Positions 1 to 14,800 of a stretch of 64,000 nt of DNA are shown here, one piece after another. The stretch is from Opisthorchis felineus (Eukaryota > Platyhelminthes > Trematoda > Opisthorchiida > Opisthorchiidae), in contig SJOL01006494.1 of the NCBI GenBank assembly GCA_004794785.1, positions 669,566-733,565 on the forward strand, given 5' to 3'. The notes under the pieces were generated by a model, which was not told the DNA's origin, did not search any database, and worked only from the letters and a program-made list of their open reading frames with translations. Both the position numbers and the translations under genes were made by a program. The first letter of the stretch is position 1, and each line of letters starts with the position of its first letter.

Positions 1-2753
1 GTGAAAGTTCATTCTTGGGGATAACAATGTCGATTTAATGACTTCTACTGATACGACCGCAAATAGACGAGTGTAGCACCATCTGGACGTGGGATTTCAC
101 TTGGTATGCACAAAGGTTCGTAACTTTTAAATTCAGGTTGTCTGGCACAAAATGGAAACAGCAGACCATGACTGGAGAGGTTATATGAACTGAACAGCCA
201 AATGGCTTTTCAAATACTCCAGCAAAATTTCAAGTTTAATTCACGTATCTAACACTAGTTGATAACCCATGTCTATATGCCCACTGATAATTCCATCCGG
301 TGTTACAACAACCGAATCACACGAAAGTTGAGTTATGCTACCCAGCGAAAGACGCATAAAACACCACCCATGAGCGAATGGAGCGCACATAGATCATTGT
401 CCTCTTTCACAATATACCCTACAAGTTTCAACGACAGCTCCTTTAGGATGACGTCTACACGTAAGTTCGTTTCATGATAATAATGTTCACGTGGATATGG
501 TCATGATGATTTCTACCTAGAGGTAATCGTTTCGTTATCTTTACAACAAAAATGGACTATCTTTACTGAAAGCACTGTTTACCTCAACTGCCAGTGAATG
601 GATGAAATCTGACGTTTACGAATTTGCAATGAATCCAAAAAGCATGAAACAGTTCTCTGGTAGCTATCACATTGTATCTTTGAACCGAGCAGTTAGTTGT
701 ATCAGTTCCAATCAATTGTTAAGGTCTATGGGTGGGTTCCAGAAGGCAATCGGTGCTCCGCGCTCTCTGTCAAGCTGTCCATCAAACCTGGTAAGAGTTC
801 TGGATCTGGTGATTCAGTTGTGGTCAGGACAAAGAAGTTGGCATTCACAGTCCTTTGGTGTATAAGGTGTGGTTTCTTCGTTGATTCCAAAGAAAAGAGC
901 AAAGTAAACTGGTATACACAAAATTGATCAGTTTCACAATGTAGCCCGTTGAATGACTACCATGAAGTCGGTTTATAGGATTCTTGATATGACTATTTCA
1001 AAATGGTTTCGTGTACTGTACCTGGTGGGTTTAATTTACGTCTCTTAGTGATCTACGTTTGACAATATATATTTAACCACTAGCAGCACCACAGATGATT
1101 GTCATAACGTCTGAGCACTTTTCTGCCCAATTGACTGAAAATGATTAGCCTTACAAGGTGAAACCAAAAAGTAAAAGTGACAGAGTATTTCCAGGCACGG
1201 TGTGGAGTAGGATAGCACGGACACGAGAACTAGTGCCAGTACGGTCCACATGCTGTTGGTGGTCCACGGTATCACTCCAGCCAACAGGTGCATGCCCACC
1301 TCTCTTGACACAATTCCAGACAAAAAATTGTTTTACCAAAGCAAACTTGAACTTCCCCTATGCCTGAAACATGTCTCATGTATGTACTTGGCTTCTAGTC
1401 AAGAGTACCCCAACTTACACTCGTCAAACATGCAGTCAGTCTCAGTTATTAACATTCATTTCACTAACACCAATTTGATAGGCCCTAGACAAAATGACAA
1501 AACGCCTGAATACGACTCTGCTTTATGTCAAAGTTACTGCGTTTTTATGAGAACGAATTTCATATTCTAGCACTACGGACAGAGGAAAGCTAAGCTACAT
1601 ATTAGAGCGGCCACTGATTTTGTCCGGTAACAACCTGTTAACGGAAAGCCAGTCCTCTAGTTTAATTATACGTAATTACCTTGGCATCCCAAGCGACTGA
1701 ATAACATCATGAATCATATGTGCTTCTCCACGGCCCATTCAGCACCATCCACACAACAGTAAGCATAATCTGCATTGAAATCGCATATTCACAGTTGGTT
1801 TGTTTCTATGGTTATTGGTATTTTCCCACAGCAGTTTCGCAGTCAGTCAGTTCATAGACGCTATGTGCACATAAAACATCAATTAATTGTCCGTCATAGA
1901 GAAGAATATCACAAGTTCCAGAAACCACAACTACTCGTCAAAACACCCATTAGTAGTCCAGATACTGCTATTCACCTATAGGCAAGCTAATCTGGTCAAG
2001 AAAATTTACTGTGGTATCTCGAATATCGTACCAACCGAAACATGAGACGGCTTTTGTGCAGTTGAAGGCTCTCACAAAGAAGACAAATTTAGCTGAGTCC
2101 CCCGGTAACACCAAATTTACTTTTATCTGAGTGCACTTCACAAAATTGTATATTGTTTACCAACTGATGGACCGACCTCCTTACAGTTTAATTCGTGAAA
2201 TCCAGGTTCATTGTTAGTTCCATGACGATCGGGAACTCTGTGGTTCACTTGCAAACGAGAGAGTTCTAGCTCTCGCATAAGTGCAGTGAGCAAAGTTCAC
2301 AAGCTAAATGCCATTTTATCCACTCGGCCACCATGCACATGTGGCGGACTGAGCGCTTTCACCTGTAATGCACGTTAATCCGTTGTCTCATGGTATGAAC
2401 TCGAGCGCACGCAGCACTGACGTGACCCCACGAGGACGAACCAGCTGTAGGTTGCTGCACTGGATAATGACTAGAAAAGATAGCTTAGCTCAGTTCCAAC
2501 TTTTCGAATGCAACCATGTAGTAAAAAAAGTGGCTGCTCGTCTTGCGAAGAATTTCAAAGCAGCCCTTTTAATACTGTTGGGTCGGGAGAATCTGAATCT
2601 TACCATGCTTTGGATGTGTAGTATGCCGTTTTTGTCCCAGTCAGCATTCAACCACTGAATGTGTGCATTTTTTTATCCTTAATGATATCATCATGGTTCA
2701 CCTTCTGCTGATGTTTGTCATACGCTGAACAAAAACACCTTTACTTTGTACAG
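1..2753 (+). other. Sequence upstream of the first visible opsin exon (probably intron)
   Basis: No exon is recognised here. The first visible opsin exon begins at 2754 inside a codon, at the level of TM3, so this stretch should be intron between the TM2-coding and TM3-coding exons. I looked for an exon with an opsin TM1/TM2 pattern (GN..V, N-L-A-x-x-D) ending in the right phase and found none. A degenerate copy of the ATGAGGCGGCC repeat lies at 2013-2121. The short open frames here match no family I know. Confidence 0.5.
2013..2121 (+). repeat. Degenerate copy of the LINE 5'-leader repeat
   Basis: It begins with a TATCTCGAAT block followed by CCAACCGAAACATGAGACGG, matching the leader that precedes the LINE ORF near 44.4-44.6 kb. 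The right half (to about 2121) is more diverged and truncated before the hammerhead segment. Confidence 0.6.
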
Positions 2754-2872
2754 GTTCTGTCTAGGAACTTATGGATGTCAGCTGTATGCCGTGGAAGGCA
2801 TGACGTGTGGAATGACCGCAATTTTGCTAGCCTGTACGATCTGCATTGTTCATCGTTTTGAGGTGACCAAAG
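2754..2872 (+). CDS. Opsin exon: TM3 and the HRF motif
   Basis: The acceptor is CTTTGTACAG and the donor is AAAG|GTAAGC. The exon starts with the third base of a codon and ends after the first. It encodes the conserved extracellular-end cysteine (GCQLY), the TM3 helix and HRFEVTK. The spacing from Cys to the Arg of HRF is one residue longer than in rhodopsins. Confidence 0.85.
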
Positions 2873-5800
2873 GTAAGCACTACTCTATGTGTATCTTTAG
2901 AAAATATCGTGTGAATAACCATTCCAAGAGATTTATGAACTACTACTCCCTTAGCAACAAACAGAACCGACCCACTTTCCCTAGCCTTTAATTTTATCAC
3001 CATCATAGCCAGGGATCCAAGGTTAAATACATCCTTTATTTATTCACTTTTAATTCTCTTATCGTATAAAACAGCAATGTTCACAGTCATTGCCTTTGTA
3101 ACTTTTTCAGGCTTAGACATCCTGGCAACCCAAAAGGTTTAGACAGGCGACGTTCAACTGCAAGCTACAGCAGTGGCTCACAAGCTAGTCTACCGTGAAG
3201 AAGTCCAGGAACGACAGCACTATTGCTGTGATCGGTGTTCACAATTAGTGGTGGTTCTGTAGTGACAGTTGCTGAGTTTGTTAACGAACTGTTGTGTCAT
3301 ACTTTATCCCAGATTGATCATTACAATAGTATTGGATTCGACACGCATACAGGAGGACTAGGAGTTGCTTGGTTTATGCCACTACGTTCACCGTGGGAAA
3401 CACTCCGAACCAGCATCACCCTACCGAAATGGAGTTTTTTGTATAGATTTAAATTCTGACCAAAGATTCGGTTAAAAATAGGAGACATTGAAGAAGCCGC
3501 ACTAGTTAACTTTATTCTAGTTGAGATTTCTTCCAGCCTTATGTGATTTTTGACCGTCAGAAATGTGAAAGCTAGATTTTACGAGTTTGACCTCTGATAA
3601 AAACCATTAGCTCGATACTGCCATTGCCCCCTGTGTTATTTCTGCTCTTTCGGTAGTCGATCCCACAGGACACTATGCGATACGGTTAGGGTGCACGATA
3701 TTCAGGGTAACTCTGTCGTTGGGCGTAAATAAGACACCATTCCAATAATCTCGACATCTAGTGTCTTAGGGAGCACCTGACTGTTCAGTAAGAGGTACTC
3801 TTCCTTTGGAAACAAATCAACGAAAAGAGAAAGGAGAATGATGGAGATTTTTTCCGTATTGATTTGTGCTACTTTAATTGTTCAACATAACAAAACCGAA
3901 ACACTAAACTCTAACTATACAAAAGTCAGGTCTTCTGGTAAAAGCACGTTTCATTGGATATAAATCTCACAGTGAGACACCATCCGTCCAACAATAGAGG
4001 GGGTCCTCGTCGAGAGACTTCCGTTTGCCGAACGGTCATCCACCAGAATTTCGCCACCAGGTGGAGTGCATCTAGAGGCCATTTTTTAATTCTATCAACA
4101 TACTTTGGGTCACTAAATGTTCTGCCTGCGAGTGGGGTGGTCCTGATTATTAGTGTAGTCATCGAAAGTCGGTTGAACGCCCTTCGTACTATTTTTCTGG
4201 GGCAGAATGACTCACAATGGACAAGATTCATACCACTCACTTTCAGACACTCACTTACTTGGTTTATTTTCTCACTGGAATTTCAAAGCATAATTCAAGC
4301 TCCAAATGAGATAAATTTCATCCCTATTGACACAAGTAGGTTTACCGCATTAATGGGTCCATAAAGCTTTAGGACTGTATCTGATTTCTGTGACTTTCCA
4401 AAGCAAATGTAGACAATTCATGGTTAAGAATACTAAACTGAGCTAAAATTAAGACCCATAGACCTCATCCCATGTTCCTGTTGTTTTTCCACGGGTTACA
4501 AAATTGGGGAATTTCTTTACACTGGTCACCAACCTACGCGTTGGCGGCCATGGCAGCATCATTCTAAAGCTTGCCAACCCCTAGCTACATTTATTTTCTA
4601 TCTCACGCAAACCGAACCCATTTCTTAGTCTTAGAAAATCCATGTGATCCGTTTCTCATCCATAGAAGTATATTCAGGCTCAAACTATTTGCCTCTTTCT
4701 ACAGTTGACAACCTATTGGTCTTCGCATTCCCAGTATCCTCCATCCCATTTATGCATATGGGTGCGAGCGGTGTACGGCAAACGCTTTGGCGCACTGCGA
4801 TTTTCCAGTAATAGACTAGCCGATTAGTGAGTCTGTTTTTAAACCCTGCTTTGTATTGACTCAAGCCCACGCCTATGGACGTGCTTTCAACCGATTTGGC
4901 TGGGAAATCACTTCTCGGATTACAATTTCGGACCCCGTTGGTGAGGAGTTGGTGGTTTATCGCCGCCCCAGGTTCACAAGAGAGATCGGGAATATATTGA
5001 AGTTAGCTGGTCCACTGTGTCTTGGGTAATTAGATGGGATCAAAACGAAAAAAACGTCATGACGATGATGAATTGTGCCGAAAAATGGTGTAGTTTTGGC
5101 TGGAACGATGGACTGCAGTACACCAGTGTAACGGCATATATTACTGATGGAACCTATGAGCAATATCTGTTTGCAGTTCACAGCACCACCATCGTATCTA
5201 ACCGATAGTTGAATTGGAGAACATTTGGCTGTTCGAGTGCTTTCCTTCGTTGATGTCATATACTTGGACGATGCCGATGAAAGTCCACGAATACACCTGA
5301 GAACACTGAGTTCCTAAAATCCTGTGCACCAATTATCGGGTTTCATATCCGACTGCTTGCAAATGCGTCACAGTAAGCAAATCTGCGTCCGAACGCGCTG
5401 TGCCCCTCACCGGTTGGATCACAGTTCAAAAATGACGGCACCAAAATGAGATGAGTAGTGCTGGCGTCTGCATGGTGTGTTGTCCTAGTAGTGGAAACAC
5501 TGGATTTTCCCGGGCGGGCACTGGTTTGAGACCTAGATGCAGGTGCGATCCCCGGCGTTGGAGACGCATGGGCAGGATCAAGAATTGCTGGTCATCTGTT
5601 GTGCGCTAGAAGGCACTGACAGCGGAATAACAGCCGCAACGAAGGGCCAATCGGAATACCGAGACCCGTCAGACCAGTAAAGTCTGGTGGCAAATTTGGA
5701 GACCACAGGGGCAGGCGGCAATGCGATTGGCTGTGGGATGGAAGGCGTCGGCGAATAGGACCAGCCGGTTGAACCATGGTGATTGGTCTGACACAGAAAT

Positions 5801-8800
5801 TGGATAAAAGGGCCTAGACACTGTAAATGTGTCAACAAGTTACAGGTTCAGATAGAATTCCCATAAGTATTTTCTACCTAGAGCACTCTGCACCGGTCGG
5901 TTTGAATGTCTTGATACAGTTTGTGGCATAGGTTCGAGTTCAGTTGTTCAGAGTTCCGGGTTATCTTCCGATCTTTTGTAGTTTGTTCAACCTGAAGTTT
6001 CTGCACCTAAACGACGTTGATGTCTTGAGTTCTAACGATCCCTTTTTTTTATTGGGTGTTTATTCCTACACAATGGCACCATATTAACGCTGCGAGAACA
6101 GGCAACAACTTCAGTATCAAGAAGCTGTTAAGATGTGCGTTATGTTTGTGGCTTGAAAAGGTTGGGCAGGGATTACTTAGTTTTCGCATACGCTGCAATA
6201 CGATATTAGACCAGGAACCTTTCCACGAAGTTGTCTAGCTCATCTTACAACATGTTTTATCGTTCTCACAGTGCTCATCAGTCACAGTCAAACAAGAATG
6301 ATGCGTGGTTCTCAGATTGACACAGTCAACGGGATCCAAGCTCAGCTTCATGTCAATGGAACAAAACAGACTACCATTATCGGTGTCTGCGGTTAGCCAA
6401 ATGTTTTCTCGGCTGAAGCATTTTCGTAATTCACAGGTAGATGAACTGGCATGTCTCTGCCTCATGTCAGCGGCGTTACTAGGCTTTTCAAACCCAAAGC
6501 TACTGAGTCCATCACGGCAACTAGAATATTCCCACAGGTTTGGAATAGACTAATGCTATCAATTTATCCCTGCTGTTGTTGCAATTAGCACTATCGATAA
6601 GCTTATCCCGTGGGACTTCTGATTTGCGATTTAAAGCTTATAAATCCATCGTGAAATTTGCAGGTTGGAAACTCACGCGTACGTCCTGTCACAGCCTTGC
6701 CATGGGTACATGGGTGGTTGGCTTCATCTGGGCTGTTCTGCCATTGTTCGGCATCGGAAGGTAAGTTGGCCTGATGAAAATGTGAGTTTGTAGCCTTTTT
6801 GTTGTTTTCCTCTGCGAAGGGAATTGGAAGAGGTTCGATATTATGGGCAACAATTTTGTTGCCTTCATTAAGCTCCCCAAGATAGTGAACGATTCTGACT
6901 TGCAGCTCCTTTTACTACAAACGAAGCACTCACAATTTCGAAGGGCATATAGCGTCAGAATAGGTTTTTATGCATCTCAAAATCCTTTTTATGATTAGAG
7001 CAAGAAAGGATAGACTGTGATATATAGCGGGTGTCTACAGTCTAACTCTTCACTTATCAACATATCTCAGCAACTCGATACACTCAGTTTGGTTGTTTTT
7101 TCTGTCTGATTTCCATTAGTTGGTACAGATAGCTGAAAAAATTCTTCCAGCACAAGAATGCCGTACAACATACCGTTGTTTAGTTCGATAAATGTAAGGC
7201 ATAGCGAGCACATCATCGCCTACGTTGCGGGACAGTTTTATGGACAAGATATCTTCAACGTGGTCTGAGTATGCAAATGGAATTTTGTTGTAAACTAGAT
7301 GAATCTAAATGCACCATTTCGCGATAATACAGACCAATTAGAATAAGTGGTAACAGGCGGCCTCGACAAAATATCAAGTTACCGGGTTCATGAAGAAAGC
7401 CATTACATAAGATAGAAAATTTCGAATTTGCAGATGGCTTTTGTCAACCTACTAAAGTCCTTGTCGGGTAGAAGGAGATCCTAAAACCAAGATATTCCAT
7501 GCATTCAACCTGAGCAATCGTTTCTCATCATTTGGGATGGAATGTTGTCGAGGTGCTCACTGTTTCCCAGTGTGAACACAGTCTCTATTCATTCGGAAGA
7601 TTTCAGACGAAATATCTCCATAAGCTTGCAACTTTTATGTACTCTAAGTAAATGAACTCTGCTAACAACAGTGTTGTACTCTTATTTGGCCACGTTGCAA
7701 TGTTCGTCAAGTTCCAAGTGGTTTGTGTAAAAACACTTGGATGGAAAAGGCAATAAAACCGCCTCTCACGACATTTTTTCGAACTGCTTTTGGCTGGTAA
7801 AGTAGTTGATGTTATGTGGACGTTCGATGGGCCCAAAAAGCCTATGGAAGAGAATTTGTCGTTCGACTGAATCTAGAACACTGCTGACGTTCATGAGTCA
7901 CATCCGAGAACACAATGTCCAAACGTCCAGGACCTTCGGAATCATGCTATGCGGGCAAACTTCAGTACCCGTAGTAGAGCTCTGCGCAAACTGATGCTAT
8001 TGGACTCTGAGGTAAGGCTTTTACAATGCCGAAAATCAGCTTCGCACGAATTTTCAGTAATACTGAATCATGAGAAGTGAATTGATCTTTTGACGCAGGC
8101 AGAATTACAGCACCACAGAGCCATCGGGAAAACCTTGCAGCTTCGCTGCTTGTGCTTCAAACAGATCTTCAATCGGCTTGAAAATGTTTGGATAGCGTTT
8201 TTGTTTGATTATTCTCGCTCTGTAGTGATATGTATGGACCCGAATGGATGGCATAATAACACCTTGCAGTGAAAGTACTTTGAGTATGGTCACGGCTTGT
8301 TTTGTTCTCTGGCCGTGTGGTCCTACCGGTAGAAAGTAAGGGAAAGTAGCATAGACGAGCTTCTCAGATAGAAGTTAATAGTATGGATTCAACTGTACAT
8401 CCAGTATTGTGGTCTTCTTGACCTGATAAATGCAAGCAAAAAAAGCCTTGCTTTGTTTGCTGCAAAATCGTGAGTTTCAACCGTACCTTCAATTCTCTGA
8501 GAATTGGCTTCAAACTTTATATCACTGCACTAAGCATTCCGACTTGGGAAGTCGACAAATTTCGAGTCCAGTGAAACATAGGAAGTATGTTTTGAGGGAG
8601 CTGAAAATGAAAGCTTATCAAAACTTGGGCTGATAGTGGTAAACAGCTTATGAGTTAAAATTTAGGGGAGACGGAACATTAAAATAAACCGATAAGCAAT
8701 GGTTCTTGGTGTGAACGCTCTACTTATTCTAAAAGCATACAGACGTTCAACTACAAACAGTGATTTACTTTTCACTTCAATTATACGTTTTGTAGGACTA

Positions 8801-11800
8801 AGAAGACTGCAACAGTCTTGATTTATAGACTTGCACAGATTAAATTCAACATAGGACCCATCAGTTGCATGCGCAAAATGTGAGACCTATGTTTTGAGGT
8901 ATAATTATCATGAGACTTGCTTGCCTGTTCCAGTTGCATTGCAAAATTCTTCAGTGTCCAACTCATCTAGGTGAATCATCATTCCTAATTCATCTGCTAC
9001 TCGTAACACTCGCTTGATTTCAGCTGGGTGTGACCAAATACATGTGTTCGAGTGACAGTGATGAAACATGACTACTTTAATGAGACTTTCTTTGGTTTTG
9101 AGTCTTCATGTTGATGGTATCGAATTGTCAGAGATAAACAAAAAACGAAATCAGTTCCAAAGGACTTTGTTGCCATGTTTTCCAACCTAGCCCAATGACG
9201 CATAACATATATTGTCGGAAGTTTCGCAAGGTAGGGCAACTAACAAAGTAGATAGTTTTTCGACAGACACTGGAAAACAAAACACTGTCAGAGCAGGATG
9301 GTGAGGAGATTTTCTTTTTGGAAAACGTGATCCAATAAAGAAATGATTGGAAATCGACTGGATTTGTCCATTACTATTTTAGTTATAGTGCATTGTTCAG
9401 AACTAACCTATTCTGTCCCGTTTAGTACCATGAAACAAAAAAAGAAGTAGACTTTTCACTTGCAGCGTACAGTGTGGAAACTGTGGTTTTATATAGTGAT
9501 CTATGGATCTTTTCAGTAGAATCTCGTTTAGCGAAAAAATTTCTGAGGCTAGCAAATTGTCGTCGTATAGTCATCAGCCACCACATGTTATGGTCATAGA
9601 AGAAGCAGACGCTTAGTTTTTAATTCTTGGGTGGTGTTAGACCCGACAACAACCAGTAAGCTTGGATTGCATGTGCAAGTGTTGCACTCATTCTAATACC
9701 AATTAGTCCAGCTGTATAGCGCTGTGTAAACGGCCGTACTGACCCGAAATTCTACTGTAAAAGCCTTCTCCAAAAGCGAATTTACCCCAGTGGTAACATG
9801 CTGAGACGTCAGACTGTGAATCGCTAGACACACTTTGCCCATAAACTCCTGAATACCAGCGGAGTACTTCGCCTGTAGAAGAGCTTAAAGACGGCTTGAG
9901 AAGAAACAAAGCCAGACAGAATGGCGGCTGTCCCCAACTGAACTTAAGTACTACTCTAACTGAAGTACTATGTGCTCGAGCTTTTGTGTACCACGAACTA
10001 TTAGGTATCGAACTGCAAGTTGAAATCTTGCTGAATCGAACTCAGTGACTAGCAATTAAATCTAATGGCGAGCTGAAGTACCTCAAGTTCATTGTTGTTT
10101 TCAATAAGACCGACAACTGACTCAAGACTTAACCTGGCTACCTAGATGGTATTTCAAGTCGGTACTTGATACTCGAAAATACAGAGACACTGTTTTATTT
10201 CATCTTAATGATTGAGCTGATACTGTGATTCTCTCCAAGCGAATATGTTGAAAATATATATACACTTATATAGGACGGATAGAAATACATTCCTGTATTT
10301 GTTGAGAATGGCAATACTTCAACTCTCTGCCTCTCTTTGGTCATTCCGTGATGAAGTCATTACCAATCCAAATCTTTATACGACCAGCGAGTCAGTCTGC
10401 TCCATGATACCTCATCAATATGATTTTCTCAGAATCCACATAGATGATATACTTATTTGCCTGCTATTTTAACAACAAGCATACCGTTCCACGTATCACG
10501 TAGCTTGTGGAATTATTAAAACCTGTAGGAGTGTCGAGCCTGGAATAGATATTTATGAATTTGTCGGGGAGATCAAAAACACAAACACTAAAAGGTCTTG
10601 ATGTTTTCCCCTGACGCTTAATCAGTTTTCGCTAATGTCCACTGGTAAAACCATCAGTTTTATCCTGAATTTTATAACCGGTCCGAAGCTTAAAACGGGT
10701 TCACCTGTCCCGAGACTAAACGAATTGCTCTACCGAAACAATTTTATTGTGAGGTTTTAAGTCAGCGGTGATCTGTGAATAGAAACTTATGGTGTCACAT
10801 TGGAATCTTAGCCCGGTCCATTGCTCCAGGATACCTTCATGGCACTGGCAGAACGAAAGGAAGTGGAAGCATCAATTAGTGACTCACGACATCACTAGAA
10901 TGTAACAGCATGCACTACTGATGAAACAGTTTAGTGGTATCCGGTCACAGTAGTTTACAGCATCGTCCCTACATCTGATGGAAGGTTAATGCGAAAATCA
11001 AAGATTTTTGCAATGTTGGTTCATTAATATCGAATATGCAAGCAACGTCTAGGGAAGCTCAGGAGAACGCTCTGGGATGTAAAACTCTGTTAAAATTAAG
11101 TTTTTACTTTGTGTCCGATAGCATGTAATTGCCTTGTTCGTGTTTTGCAAAGAAAGGCTTAAGGGTGCTTTTCCTTTCACCGGTACACGGAAAGAACAGC
11201 TTTCGTAGCCCGCATGAAGATAGATCTTGGTCAGCTGCTGCGCAATTCAAGCCGTTTGACTTTCATAGGTGCTGTGCTACGGAGGATAAATGAAATGCGG
11301 TCGAATCTTTCGTGATCGTACACTTCAGGTTTCTATCAGACGAACAAATACAACGTAGGGGTTATCGCGAAGACTTGGACTGGGCCACAAAACAGTTTTT
11401 GTTACTTTGTTTCACTGAACTTGCTGGTGGACACTGGTCAAATGATGGATACTTATAAGGCCTTCAAACAATGTATAGGCCCACGTCCCTTCTTCCAAAA
11501 CTGTACGAGCACGCCCAATGGAAAAAGCACAAATAAGTGGCAGTACAAAGGGTGCGCCTGTTTTGCACGATGCTAGCTAGGATACTCCAGCTAAATTGTA
11601 CTAGTGGTCGTGACAGAACGAATCCGATTAAGTCCAAGCATCATCTGGGACTTGAAAACCAACTGTGTACAGCTGTTACTAGCCACCTGAGTTCTGTGTT
11701 TGTCTGTAATGTTTCATGTTTAACCAAAAAATGTGGAGGCCATCTGATGGCTATCCGAAGTCAATTTGTGGGCCCCAGAAGATAGCTTCTCGGCGGAGTA

Positions 11801-14800
11801 ATGGGAATCTCGTCTGTCAACCGTACTGACTACACAGTTTGAACTGCATTGAAATTCTGACTTCGCAAGTGTGAACAGCTAATTTTGCTACCTAGTGGCG
11901 TGGCGTTCCGGGTAGCTAAGTGGCACCTGAACAATCACAAATGTTCGCTTATATTAACTATTATTCTGCTTTTCGGTTCCTCATACCACTCTCTATGCTC
12001 TGTGTATTGTACGACAGCTATTCTATTGGCCCTCATCAAACTGCCTGCACTTTGGATATCTCGAGAAGCGACCGGAAATCATTGGTTTTCCTGCTTGCCT
12101 TAACAATATTTGGATACTTGATTCCAGTTGGTTCTGCGCTTTTGTCGTTACGTGTAGCATGGTCCAATGTGGTGTCTAGCAGCGACCGCGAAAAATGTAC
12201 AGCAGGAAATCTTCATGTTACAGTGATGGAGTTTTTGGTAAGTTACCAATTGGAAAAATCTTTCATCATAGAGATCTCAAAAGCCTACATATTTGGTCAT
12301 GTTGGTGAGATGATCTTATTTGAGGTGGGACAATGTTAAGGACAGGACAATACTAGCGAATCCTACACACTATATTACAAGAAAATTTATTAAAATGGTT
12401 AGGATAGGATAGAACTTATTTACTGGGAAGTAGAGACTGTGAAGACCGATATATAATTAGTGTGCAGCTGATACATGATTAATATACACCTGGTGTACAA
12501 CTGGTATAGAGACTAATACGCACAGCCTTTGTTGACGGTCTTCTACTCCATTAATTTATCCTACCTTTACATCTACACAACCTTTTCTAGCATGCGACTC
12601 GCTAACTCTGCATGTATGGTGGTCAGGTTGTTCGCTGAGTTGGACAGTTTCATTGCAAACCTCTCATCAACAATCGTGGTGACATCATCAATGCGTTGTT
12701 AGGGCGCGGAGTGATGGGTCCATTGTTGTGCGTTGAATGGTGGTGCGTATGTGTTAATATACGTGCTGCTAGCCGGAGGCTGACCTTCGATCACGACTGA
12801 TTGTTCAGTCGGGCGTTTCCATTGGTTTATCTGTTTTCCTATGTTTTAATTGATTGGTGACTACGTGATCTTTGAGCTTGCCCGTGCTCTTTTTTGTCTT
12901 CTGATTATCTGACTCCAGGCTTGTTTCTTCGTTTGTTAATCCCATAGTCGGCACTGTTTGAGTCTTCCTGTTTGTCCTTTGCACGTAGTAGTGCGTAGCT
13001 GGGATCTAGTTCAATGTGCCGTTTTATCGAACCCGTCGTGGAGTATCATGCTTACACAAATTAACCTTCCGCGTCTTGTGTCTCAGTGTGCCAAGATTTT
13101 TACGTCCTCCAGATTTAATCTGTGATATTCTTGGTCTTCATGTATGGACATCAAGGATAGAGTGGTATGTCTCCTGATGGCTGCGTTGTTTCTTTAATTC
13201 GTGTGCAAAACTTCCTCCCAGTTTGTCCAACGTAGAACTTGTCGCAGTTGTTGCAGTTAATTTCGTACATCATATTGTCCCTCTTGGTTTCGTCTTGGTT
13301 GTCCTTCGGTCTTGCAATCAGTTTCCTTAAAGTGGAATTCGGTTTGTGGGCTACGAAGATTCCTTTTTGAGCTAATAATCTGGGTGTGAGTTCATATTTA
13401 TTCTTGATGTAAGGTAAAACTACTCGTCTGGTTTCTTGTTCATCCTGCTGCTGTTGTTGAGATGTCCTTTTCTTCTAACTTCTGTTGATAAAACTTCTTG
13501 GATATCCATCAGACGGGTTCGAAACAGCTAAAACGTCCTCCCATCTTTCGTGCTACGAATGTCCTTCACTCGTTCATCACGCGGGGACCCATTGACTGAT
13601 TTGTTAATAGATGCTTACAAGTGACTCTAGTGCTGAAATTATAGGTTCATGTGAAACACCACTGTGCTGAGTATCGTCCACCAGCTACGCCTAATATAAG
13701 ACACTTACTTTCTGCTCCGTTCCCAAGATTTTTTGTAGAAACAGGTTGTATGGGAGACAATCTTCATGCACACCATGCCCACATACTAAAGGCACCACTG
13801 TGTTGGCCTTTAGTTGACCGCGAGTCCAAACCTTAAGGTCGGTGTTCAGTCAGCTTTATTTCGACGCCCCTTCTTTTCGAACAGCCTACTGCAGACTTTT
13901 CTGCAAACATCTGCCGATGCCTGAACAGCAGGTATCGGGTTCCGTTGCGGTATTTTGTATGCTAAGATAAGTCAGGAATGGAAACAGTTGTAGTAGAAAG
14001 GAGTGGGATTACGGTAAGACCATTACCGGGAGTGTGATTTACCACTTAAATATGGCAGCTACATGCAAAATCAACTGCCCACAAGAACAAAATATCGATT
14101 GAGAAAGTGATATTGTTTGCAAAGACGAATGCACGTCGAACCGTCCTGCTAATTACGCATGGTTTACCCGCTATGACTCCGTCGTATCATCAAAACCCCA
14201 ACATTTCGCTCAGCTTTCTGGTCATGCATTCTTCGTACGTAGTATTTTTGCGAGTGTGTCCGCACGTCCGCATCTGCGGTTGATGGACGCTAGGGCTTCT
14301 CATCAACATTATGAGTATTGTGTCAAGGAAGATGTTTCAGTCTATCGAATCTCATGCCAAGTGAATTATGAGGCCGCCTTCGTGCAGCGCACTTAGACTA
14401 TCATAAAATCTATAGATTAACCAGCCAATTAACCGTTCTCGAAGTGAATCAGTGTGTAGTCTGCTGATGAACTCAACTGCTTCAATTTTCAGGGTTTATT
14501 CACCTCATTTTGCAACATGTTTTCTATGCTCCCAATAATCCACTAAGTATGTTCAGATGAAAAAGTCTGTGTACGAAAGAAAAATTTCCGTGGTATTGGA
14601 ACATAACTTGATTTAGTTGTTTTACTGAGTTGGACTAACTGCCATCATTGTACCCATGAGCTGGAGCATATACACACACACCAGTGACCGTATTTTACAC
14701 TATTCAGTTTCAGCTGGTTAAACCTCTGTGGAAAGAAGAAACCGGAAACCCAAAAAACAAGCTTACAGAGCGTAATCGGGTGAGTTGACCTATTGCAAAT

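Noticed and set aside
1102..1323. Minus-strand frame that looks like a transmembrane helix
   Set aside because: It is antisense to the opsin, and has no opsin TM1-TM2 motifs or matching splice sites. A chance hydrophobic shadow is more likely.
2368..2658. Plus-strand frame with NLNLTMLW, considered as opsin TM2
   Set aside because: It lacks the conserved aspartate and has no donor in the needed phase.
3926..4364. Overlapping frames of 104 and 136 codons on opposite strands in the opsin intron
   Set aside because: There is no recognisable motif or splice signal on either strand, so neither can be supported as a gene.
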